NCBI GenBank assembly: GCA_947632495.1
Contig: CANRPL010000024.1
Span: forward strand, 1 to 18,979
Length of the DNA: 18,979 nucleotides
DNA from: an uncultured Bacilli bacterium
GTDB taxonomy: Bacteria; Bacillota_I; Bacilli_A; RF39; UBA660
Direction: 5' to 3'
Positions 9,201 to 16,500 of this stretch are shown one piece after another; positions within the stretch are counted from its first letter, which is position 1; each line of letters starts with the position of its first letter. A program made the translations under genes and the position numbers. A model generated the notes under the pieces. The model saw nothing but the letters and a program-made list of their open reading frames with translations, was not told where the DNA came from and did not search any database.

Positions 9201-10344
9201 TATCGCTAATGCAACCACAGTTAAAAATGATGCTGACGGAAATATTACTTTTATCAATGGTAAATATCATAAGGCAGGTACTTATAAATATCGTATTGAA
9301 GAAGACTCAACAACTAAGAAAAATAATGTTGAGTATGATAAGAGTGTCTATACGGCAACAGTACTTGTTACTGAACAAAGCGATGGTACTTTAGCTAATA
9401 AAGTTACAATTACCAAGAATAATGCAACAGTTAATAAGATTGATTTTACTAATTATTATATTGATATTCCAATAACGATTACAGGTATAAAGCATTTGGA
9501 AGGTAAAGATATTGAAGATGAGGAATTCAGCTTTATCATAACGCCAAACGCTAATAATCCAAAAGGTGATGCTCTAGATCGCGCTACGATTGTTAAGAAT
9601 AATGCTGACGGAAATATTACTTTTGTCAATGGTAAGTATACTGAAGTAGGTGTTTATAAATATAAAATTAGTGAAATTATCCCTGAAGATATTCAGAATA
9701 TTAAATATGATACTAATGAATATGACATTACAGTAACGATTGCTATAGTAGATAATAAAGTTAATAAAAACATTCATATTACAAGCAATAATGCTGAAAA
9801 ATCATCAATTGAATTTATCAATATTTTCCAATCTATGGAGATAAATCTTGATGGTAAAAAATATTTAAATGGTGACAAATTAAAAGGCGAAGATTTTACT
9901 TTTGAGGTTATACCAGATGAAGCAAATCCAGCTGGCGATCCAATTAAAGAAGTATTAACTGTTACTAATGATGCTGAAGGTAACATTCCATTAATTCATC
10001 ATGTATATACGCAACCTGGTACTTATAAATACCAAGTAAGAGAAAAGACAGATACGAAGAAAAAGAATATGCAATATGATGATACTATTTATGAGGTAAC
10101 TGTAATTGTTACAACTGACGATTCTGGATTGTTAACTCATAGTGTTACGATAACTAATGCTGATAGTCCAGTTGAAGAAGTAGTATTTACAAATAATAAA
10201 ACATATGATGTTCCTTTTACTATTGATAATATCGTTAAATATTTCATCATATTATTTGTAGCTGTTATCGCTTTAGGTGGTATGTTAGTTTTATATAAGT
10301 ATGTAACTAAAAAAGCATCTAAGAAGAAGAAAAAGAAGATTTAA
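3214..10344 (+). CDS. Giant VWA-headed, isopeptide-crosslinked surface fibre protein
   Basis: A 2376-residue cell-surface protein. Residues 1-21 are basic and 22-40 are a membrane segment (uncleaved anchor or long signal peptide). A von Willebrand A domain spans about 159-490 with MIDAS residues D165-x-S167-x-S169, T275/T277 and D315 (ITDG), so it probably binds a ligand through a divalent metal. Residues about 500-1030 are unrecognised. Two Cna-B-like domains follow, with candidate isopeptide residues K1040/E1258/N1330 (large insertion) and K1341/E1433/N1464. Seven tandem pilin-type (FctA/Spy0128-like) domains then run from 1471 to 2330. The C-terminus has VPFTIDN (2333-2339), a hydrophobic helix (about 2343-2365) and a lysine tail, with no LPXTG. 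The plan recalls RrgA-type pilus tips fused to a pilin shaft. The GTG at 3214 lies only 2 bases after GAGG; a TTG at 3226 with better spacing to AGTGA is an alternative start. Architecture sure, ligand unknown. Confidence 0.9.
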   Translation: MKDELKKNKKTRKWKFNSRFYRLVTIILVVCFLFSGIGVKTLLTKLLVSKDGNNILTSTATPGVTRVADDSTMNSYKQALINEENGSRYAGRVWTDKSIFAYGQDSDADGVSWKNNVLSFGNQENPNQWQVETSDDFLHVFSALSSSQQIIWRQHAPLDIVLVLDLSGSMGDTVSGSQSRIEVAAAAVNTLLENIFDMSDARVGLQVFSSYGSGYAGFRTVLDLDTYRKDGNNDYLSVTKSGGGWFTEPSYTVRVRARSSSNQTINQSISSTGGTATQMGIYGGMNLLANADDTKVVGFDGTVSYRTPVMILITDGVPTYISSENWWSPSITSSRQQYGSGSGNDAGLNFATMLTASYMKKVVNKHYFNNVDGVDGQAMKFFTISVDTADEDKDVMETTFNPRLKWNSGSSMANTLAEYWEKYQDNNGAFNVDVCTNSSNCRGTQTTYSVSHPNTGIDLDEDDIRYNDDFYDAASSDLSNILGNIMESLAGDVFDPVSGSNSAGATDSVTFADPIGLYMEVKDKAIAVNNPVQESENVSGGKGVYDMALLLYNEMHGLVKTAVYDASFVKKKGASFKNGWYDKNGNFISENSDAGDWDAGDIYYLDRDTAVSYVPTIPEDTGDIDDLNYIRYVLYRFAEPYTQRNAPRTNPNYGDSTLTYKLSDIRVWVEESGNYVGSEGMDIPGSGYDSMLYVNIPSIALPVQVAKITLDSDGEIVTYDSNITNSKQSLPLRMFYSVGLRDDVLTEDGLDVDITKISQEYINSNKTTSGNLRFLSNYWSKNTYDGYGNNKQYSRGDAALSFSPSDDNRYYLFQDNLTLYTNAYYVNSSGDISRINNLDDYKTKPLGNIYSGQTTGNDIPSSVKSKIEEDIKSGKLVKDSVVILDGDVVTNQSGYSTTSAYYIVDTYYVPTDDGTGKKVSIVIGRRGKDLSQGSVSASKSTDTYLCWKDENGVDKEIHDFDSQPTTSNDSKYVLSTKKGALRVGNLSENIRAKANNKSDSASNYYLPTIKLLENNSIAVNNYLGNDGKLEVSDTLLMITKELEGVVETAEDDSFDFEVNIKGKEGPFQGIVVRKHESEYGIHWDYIIDTVDVVVDVDGFLLTPDGGRVQTEYGGSKVYAKAASTYTYDDFSISATEDKKDETQHFYVMVDYYSDGTTKVNGEPQRLDVWETAIGNSHNGNENMLGDLYQTKSTYKTRELKFGYSDKTKKELEENDNFPAGWNDEDKNLPANTAKITLATDEGIVINGIASGSDYTVTEVIKQSQTKTGVNFKQVIQKMNNSTKTYYFDSENSSNSPGNGDGFIKDESGDAKRYTVFGDTGSNAEELHFTNYDKLKHLTISKGLQPEDGTIVTNYDKNIAFDFNISFEELDGSPLAATIKYAIFNNDDTVVTNYQTLVLEGTEGEHFSFKLKANQYISFDDLPLQTGYKYQLVEEQHEGFESQNATVSGTVNAGSDGVMPQTVRNIKLVPKVAVSLTGIKSLVGDELKNEEFEFVITPSESNPKEDPIKEKTVRNDDKGQITFIDEEYTGVGVYNYHITERKGSEKDIVYDTKEYDVTVTITEDDKEKLWQKVEITSNGAAVDNITFTNVRVKEHVTVSGKKELVGKQLESQAFEFIVTPDPKNPTSDIITGESRVKNDADGKIELLDGTYTNLGTYLYHVKEVIPTDPGSIIYDTKEYDIKVTIALNKNSEVVSSTQILSGSQEVDGVVFRNINVNEKIKVDGTKYLTGGLLTDDEFSFTIVPNSSNPKEDPIKETTVKNKKDGAINFIDNTYTKVGKYLYHIYENDPNRSDVIYDKTTYDVSVEVKNDGGSITSWVTITSGGTSVQRIEFTNYVVAEQVTLNGVKYLAGKTLENQAFSFLITPNVANPKGDIINGPTIVKNDAKGNIAFINGKYGEVGVYRYEIKEVIPAELNNIKYDSTIYDVTITVSVVDGHTRNTIDIKVDNQTRGSISFNNAYQETSVKLTGSKALVGEKLKDQEFSFVVTPYSTNPNGDVIANATTVKNDADGNITFINGKYHKAGTYKYRIEEDSTTKKNNVEYDKSVYTATVLVTEQSDGTLANKVTITKNNATVNKIDFTNYYIDIPITITGIKHLEGKDIEDEEFSFIITPNANNPKGDALDRATIVKNNADGNITFVNGKYTEVGVYKYKISEIIPEDIQNIKYDTNEYDITVTIAIVDNKVNKNIHITSNNAEKSSIEFINIFQSMEINLDGKKYLNGDKLKGEDFTFEVIPDEANPAGDPIKEVLTVTNDAEGNIPLIHHVYTQPGTYKYQVREKTDTKKKNMQYDDTIYEVTVIVTTDDSGLLTHSVTITNADSPVEEVVFTNNKTYDVPFTIDNIVKYFIILFVAVIALGGMLVLYKYVTKKASKKKKKKI
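7624..10209 (+). repeat. Seven tandem isopeptide pilin-domain repeats (about 123 codons each)
   Basis: Seven diverged copies of one domain follow one another without linkers. Each opens with G-x-K-x-L and E/D/A-F-x-F-x-(I/V)-x-P....NP, has a central Y-x-(I/V)-x-E strand and closes with F-x-N. The putative bond-forming lysines are 1479, 1601, 1725, 1846, 1969, 2093 and 2216 (spacing 121-124). The assisting glutamates are 1539, 1662, 1785, 1907, 2030, 2154 and 2277, and the acceptor asparagines 1588, 1712, 1833, 1956, 2080, 2203 and 2327. This matches the Lys-Glu-Asn triad of the streptococcal Spy0128/FctA family. The copies differ enough that they should be stable against recombination. Confidence 0.88.
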
Positions 10345-10359
10345 AAATCTTCTTTTTTT
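10331..10359 (+). terminator. Intrinsic terminator formed by the lysine-tail codons
   Basis: AAAAGAAGATTT (10331-10342) pairs perfectly with AAATCTTCTTTT (10345-10356), and the T-run continues to 10359. The upstream arm consists of the last lysine codons and ATT of the fibre gene, and the TAA stop lies at the loop, so coding and termination signals overlap completely. Confidence 0.85.
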
Positions 10360-10372
10360 GCCCTTTTAAACC

Positions 10373-10394
10373 AAATGTAAAGGTAAATGTAAAG
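10373..10394. repeat. Short direct repeat upstream of the protease promoter
   Basis: AAATGTAAAG occurs at 10373-10382 and again at 10385-10394, a 12-bp period, ending 14 bases before the -35 box. The spacing is close to one helical turn, as in some activator sites, but AT-rich composition makes chance plausible. Confidence 0.35.
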
Positions 10395-10408
10395 CAAAAG
10401 GATAACTT

Positions 10409-10438
10409 TTGACATTATCATATATATTTTAATATAAT
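10409..10438 (+). promoter_or_regulatory. Consensus sigma-A promoter of the protease gene
   Basis: TTGACA at 10409-10414 and TATAAT at 10433-10438 are perfect boxes with an 18-bp spacer, the same geometry as the promoter of the fibre gene. Transcription should start near 10445, leaving a leader of about 85 bases. The upstream gene has its own terminator, so the protease is a separate unit. Confidence 0.85.
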
Positions 10439-10471
10439 AAAATATAGAAGTAATGATAAAAAAGAGTAGAA

Positions 10472-10512
10472 AAATAACTTAATTTGTGAGATAATACATA
10501 GACAAGTTATTT
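10472..10512 (+). promoter_or_regulatory. Leader inverted repeat abutting the ribosome-binding site
   Basis: AAATAACTT (10472-10480) is perfectly complementary to AAGTTATTT (10504-10512) across a 23-base loop. The downstream arm touches the strong Shine-Dalgarno GGGGGAGGAG (10513-10522), so folding could affect ribosome access or mRNA stability. No known riboswitch class is recognised. Confidence 0.4.
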
Positions 10513-10530
10513 GGGGGAGGAGTGTTTAGT

Positions 10531-13500
10531 ATGAAAAAGGTGAAAATCCAATACTTTATTGTCCTTTTATTAGCGATGTTTATTTTGCCTTTTCATGTAT
10601 CTGCTAGTAATGGTGTGATTTTGCATGCTAATAAAAAAGATTTAAAAGCTGGTGAAGAACTTATCATCACAGCGGATTTATCTGAAGCTATGGAATCTTA
10701 TGCTCTTGTAGCGACTTTAAAATATGATGAGAAAGTCTTTGAAAAAATATCTGGTACTAGCTTTGAATCAAAAGAGGGGTTAGTTGATGTAACCTATAAT
10801 AGCCAAAATAATAAGTTTGGTATTATTAATAAGTCAGGTTCACCGGAAGAAAATTTATTTACTATTCATCTAAAGGTAAGAGAAGATGCTAATGTGGGAG
10901 ATACCAACATTGCTTTAACTAATATTTCATCTTCGAATGGTGATGTAGTTGAAAATTTAGCGGTTGCCTCTTTAAAGGTTTATGTAACTAGGGATGCTAA
11001 AGAGGGAGAAGTTTTACCTAATTATAAAGAAAATGACATTGTTGAAGATGATGCTGAAGAGATTAAAGCATTTACTACTAAACCAATTATTATCGGTCTA
11101 GGATGTGCAGCGCTACTTTTTTTAGGGGCTATTTTATACTTTAGAATTAAACTTAAAGATAAGAAAACGCCAGTCTATGCTTTAGCTGTTTTAGAAGTTT
11201 TAATAGCTGGTGCTATCATTTCACTACTTGTTGTTAATAATAACAAAAAAGATGTTAACAATGATGGAACAAAAGATTATGATGATGCTCAAGAAATAAT
11301 TCAATATTTACTTGATATCAATAGTGAAAAAGATAAAACGGATGATAATTTATTTGATAAAGACGTCAATAACGATGGTAAGGTTGATGTCAGTGATGTC
11401 GGTTATGTTACAAATAAAGTAACGCAAAAGACGAAGGTAACTTTAAAAGAAGACTTTAGCGCTAATTATGTTCCTAAAGGTAAGATGACGCTTAGCTTTA
11501 AAGCTACTATTACACCCAAGAATGTCAAAATTAAAAAAGTAAAAATTGGTAATCAATATTATGATGTTAAGCTTTCTAATGGTGTCTATACCGTCACTAT
11601 TGACACGCCTTCTAAAGCTGGTAAATATGATTTTACTATTGCTAGTGTTATTTTAGATAACAAGAAAGAAATTAAAACTAAATTAGTTTTTAAACGTGAA
11701 ATATTAAAAGATATTCCTACAATTCATATGCTTGATGTGAATGAAGAGGATAATAAGTTAACTTTTAAATTAAAAGATGATGAAAACGCTTTAATTGAAG
11801 GTAGTGTAACAGTTTATGATGCTAATAATCAAAGCCTTCAAACAGTGGAATTAAAAGACGATAATACGATTGAATATCCTTTTGAAGAGGGTAAGTTATA
11901 TTATCTTGTCGCGACGGCAAGTTATGATTTAGATAGTGATAGAGAAAATAATGAAAACTTATATACTGATCAGGAAATATTTACCCACACTTTTAAAGTT
12001 TACAAAGATTACAACTTTAAATTAACTGATGTTTCAATTACTGATAGTATTCAAAAAGATGAAAAACCGGTTGTAAGCTTTGTTAGTACAAATAATAAAG
12101 CTGCTAAAATCGAGGTTGTTACTTTAAATAATGAAGATTACAATGTCACTAAAATTGATGGTAATAATTATTCAATCGAATTATCCAATGCTGATGTTAC
12201 ACCAGGGAAACATACAGTAACTTTAGATAGCGTTGAGTTAAGTACTTTAAAATTATTTGAAAACAACAAAGATTATAAGACTGATGTTTTGACGTATTAT
12301 GTGTTAAAAACAAAACCAACTGTTACTAATATCAATTTAACAGCTAATGAAAAAACTAAAACCATTAGAGCTAATTTTGAATTAGTTGATAATGATCTTA
12401 CTTTAACTAGTTTAAAAGCTGTCTTATTAGATTCAACAGGAAAGATTGTTGATTCTAAATCTTTGACAATGGAAGAAATTGTTTTCAATAAATATGTTGA
12501 ATTATCATACAATAAAAATTTAGATGGTCTTTATACTGTTGAATTTTTAGCTGATTATGCTATCGGTGATAAGTATAAATATACTAGTACCGATATTGGT
12601 AAAAAAGATATTGCTATTTTAGATGATATTTATATTAAAAACATTACCATTAAGAGTCCTAATACTAAATACCCAACTAAAGGTCAGAAAAAATATGAAG
12701 TAATTTTTGATGTCTATGTTGGTAATAGTGTCCAAGAACATTTTACCCAAGCTAAAGGTTTTGATAAGCCACAGACATATTCCCGTCTTGCGGCTGTAAC
12801 AATCAATGGTTTAAATTATGTTGCTGAAGGACAGACGTCACCTGAAGCTAATGTTTATCGTTCTAGAGTATCACTAACGATTCCAGATGAATCTGGTATT
12901 GTAAATCTTTTAGCGAACCGTGTTCAAATGCAATATGCTAGTTATTATATTAAACACGAAGATTATTATTCTGTACCATCAAAAGAGATGCAAATTGAGG
13001 TACTAAAAGATGTACCAAAGATTAGTAATCTTAAGGTTGTCGATGATTATGAAAATCGTTCAGCTACTTTTGATTTTGATGTTGTTTTAGATGATAAGGC
13101 TAAACAAGGTGATGAAAGCTTTAAGGCCGGAACGATAGAATTAAATGGTTCAAAAATTAGTATTGATAGGGGACATAATCAAGTTAAGTTTTTTGAAATA
13201 ACTCCAGATCAAACTTTTGATTTGATTTTCAAGGCAAGTTATGATTTAGATACCGATACTATTTTAGAAGATACTGATCAAAATGAGATTAATGATAAAG
13301 AAATTCATCGTGTTAAATATGGACTATTTGCTGATGATAACTATGCTAATGTAGCCATTACTGATAGTAAAGTTATCAGTGCTGATAATTATGAATATTT
13401 TGCTAAAGATGAAAAGATTAAATTACAATTTAAAATTACAGGTTTACCAGAGAATTTAAGTTTAAATCCACAGCGCGTTTTAATTGATGGTAAAGAATAT

Positions 13501-16500
13501 CAATTATCACTAAATGAAGATACTTATGAAGTTATCCTAGATGGATATCAATCATCAGGAAGAAAGAATTTAACTTTAACAGATGTTATCTTTGATAATG
13601 GTAAACAAGTTCTTTTAGCGCTTCCTGTTACTTTTAATCCAGAAGTATTAAAAGATCCAATCACAATTGCTGATTATAAATACGAAGTTTTAGCTAATGG
13701 TGACATTAGATTAACGTTTGATACTAAAGATACGGATCGTTCTTTAGTTGATAATGCTAGAATTAAAATTGTTGATGAAAATGGTCAAAGTATTTTTGAT
13801 GGCTATTATGTTGATGAAGTAACTTTTGCAGCCCAAGAAGATGTATTACGTTACTATGTCACTATCAATGCTGATTATGACCGTGATATTGATAAAACGG
13901 TTGGCAGCGCTAATTACTACGCTAATGTTAAACTATTTGAAGAAGTTATTTCATTAGATGAAAATAATATTGAATTAAAAGATATTACAGAAGTTAATCT
14001 ATATAGATCAATTGTTACATCTAGTAAAGAAGAAACAATCCTTGTTGATGAGATAACTAAAAAAGAATTAAATCGTGATCTAGATAGTTATTTTGTTCAA
14101 ATTAATATGGAACATCTTCCTAGTGTCAGAGCGCGTATTATTAATGTTGTTGAAGAAAATAATCATTTAATTCTTGTTTTAGATTACAAATATGTAACGA
14201 AAGAAAATTCTAATAAAGCTAAAAATGTTAGAATTGATTATGGTGAAATTAGAGATGGTGTGGCGCATAATGAATCACATCCTGATATTGCCGCTCAAAC
14301 ATTATATGAAAAATTAAAAAATAATGAAGATGTAACTTTAACCCAAAACTATGATTTTAGTTACGCTAAAGGTGATAATTTAGCTTATATTGAAAATTAT
14401 TCTGGTAAGTTAGATGGTAATGGTCATACGATTAAAAATCTAAATCGACCTCTATTTGGTACCATCACTGGTGAAGTAAAAAATTTAAGTATTGTCAATG
14501 TCACTTTAAATGCTAGTGGTCATGGTGCTTTAGCTAATAAAGCTGATAAAGCGGTTATCACTAATGTATTAGTTGATAAAGTAACGCGTAATCAGTCTGA
14601 TGATTCACATCGCACGGGTGGCCTTGTCGGTGAAGCTAGTGGCGCTAAAATAAGTTCATGTCGCGCTACAAATGTTCTTTTAAAACTTGGTTGGTTATCA
14701 CAACAAAATGGGCTTCTTGTAGGTAACTCACATAGTAATACAGAGGTTACTAACTGTTATGCCGAAGGTACTCTTTCTGGTGGTTGGTCTTATACAAGTG
14801 GTTTCATTGGTAATGCACAATCAACTACTATGAAGAATAACTATGTTAAAGTAACCGCTACAGGTCAAACGGAAGGTTCAACAGCGTTCGCTAATGCTTA
14901 TAATGACCGTAATTCTGTTTATACCAACAATATTGCTTTAACAACTGGTGTCAATGGTGGTTTTGCTGGTAATGCTAAAGAATTAAATAATAACTATCTA
15001 TTTGTTAGTGATGGAACAAGAGATAGTATTGATGGTGTAACAACTATTAGTAAAAATCAGATTAATGAGCAATTATTTAAAGAGACAATGCATTTTGATG
15101 AAAAGATTTGGCGCTTTAAAAATGTTTCATATGACAATTTACCAATTCTTCAAATTGAATATGAATCAAGTCTAAATGATATATCTAATCAAGAATATCG
15201 TGAAGAAAATGAAACATTATATAGTAACTTAACGAAATTAATGCCTTTCTATGATAGTGATAAAATTATTGAAAGTGCTAAAAATATTACTGATACTAAT
15301 CTAAAGACTAAAGAGATAATGCATATTATTCCTGTTGATAAAAATGGTGATATTGTTAGTTATTTAACTAGTGATAACGTAAGACGTATCAGTAAGATTA
15401 AGGTTGTTTATAAGACTAAAGAAAAAGCTGAATATAGTGTTATCTATGATAAGACTTATGATATGGTTGTTAGTTACCGTATTCCATCATTAAAGATTGA
15501 CTATAACTATAATCACTATGTTATTGATGCTAATTCACAAGTGGTAAATAACTTAACTAATTATCTTAAATCTTTAAATTATACTAATAATTTAGATATT
15601 TTAACAGCTAGTGATGATAGTCGTATCTATCGTGATTTCTATAATGATGTAACAAGTAAAGAATTAAAAGAATTTGTTTTGAAGTTCTTATCTAATAGTA
15701 ATTATACTAATTCTACTAATGATGAAGGTATCAATAATTATATCGAAAGAGAAGTTAAGAAAGATAAACATATTGAAAAAGTTTTATACATGTATAACTA
15801 TTTCAAACGTTGGTATAGTTTAGATATCGATGGTATGGATTTAAGTGATTTCATGTTATTTGGTATGCAAGGCTTTGATAGTTCTTTAACACCTATAGAA
15901 ATAACTAATCAATTCTTTAAAGATGATAGTAATTTCAATACAGCTGAAACAAATACTAAATATGCATCTGTTTTAGGTGGCTATACTAAATTAAATACTC
16001 TAGCTAAATTCTTGGAGTATATGGTTAAAGAATTTAGTGATGAGACGGATATGTCTCGCTGGGTAAGATCACAATTTAAAGGATATCTTGTTGAAATCCC
16101 TGTAAAAGGACATCCGGAAGTACAATATACTTTATGGGATCACTTTAGTCATGAAGATGCAGCTTATCATAATCCATATAAAGTTTATAACTTTATCTTA
16201 CCAATCTTAACTTTACCTAAAAATGCGGCTTATATAGTATCTAGTCCTGTTCAATTTGTTATTGGTGCTCAAAGAACTTATATTGTTGATCCAGAAGATC
16301 CAACTGACCATGCTACTTTAGTTTATAAGATTAAAACGCGAACTGATCGTATGACTAATTATTATGCGACAGCTTATGGTATTTTAGAGGATGCTAATCT
16401 ATTTAATAACATTCATACATTCCATACAGATAAACGTTATACTTATGATGAAAATGGTATTCAAACATATCAGCAAAAGGGCTCAACAGAGGAACCATTC

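Noticed and set aside
7500..9986. Minus-strand open frames inside the fibre gene (7500-7763, 8407-8730, 9574-9777, 9774-9986)
   Set aside because: They lie opposite the repetitive isopeptide domains, have low-complexity Asn/Ile/Ser/Thr-rich translations typical of the reverse of AT-rich coding DNA, and lack ribosome-binding sites.
7624..10209. CRISPR array or DNA-level tandem repeat
   Set aside because: The periodicity is in a continuous reading frame at about 366-372 bases, with diverged DNA; it reflects protein domains, not short identical repeats with spacers.
10201..10341. LPXTG wall-sorting signal at the C-terminus of the fibre protein
   Set aside because: The motif is VPFTI followed by DN, without the Gly of LPXTG. 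The layout is similar, but I would not annotate a sortase substrate without a sortase or homologue pattern, so it is kept only as a finding.
10522..10530. GTG at 10522 as start of the protease gene
   Set aside because: It overlaps the Shine-Dalgarno GGGGGAGGAG. The ATG at 10531 has correct spacing and leads directly into a typical signal peptide.
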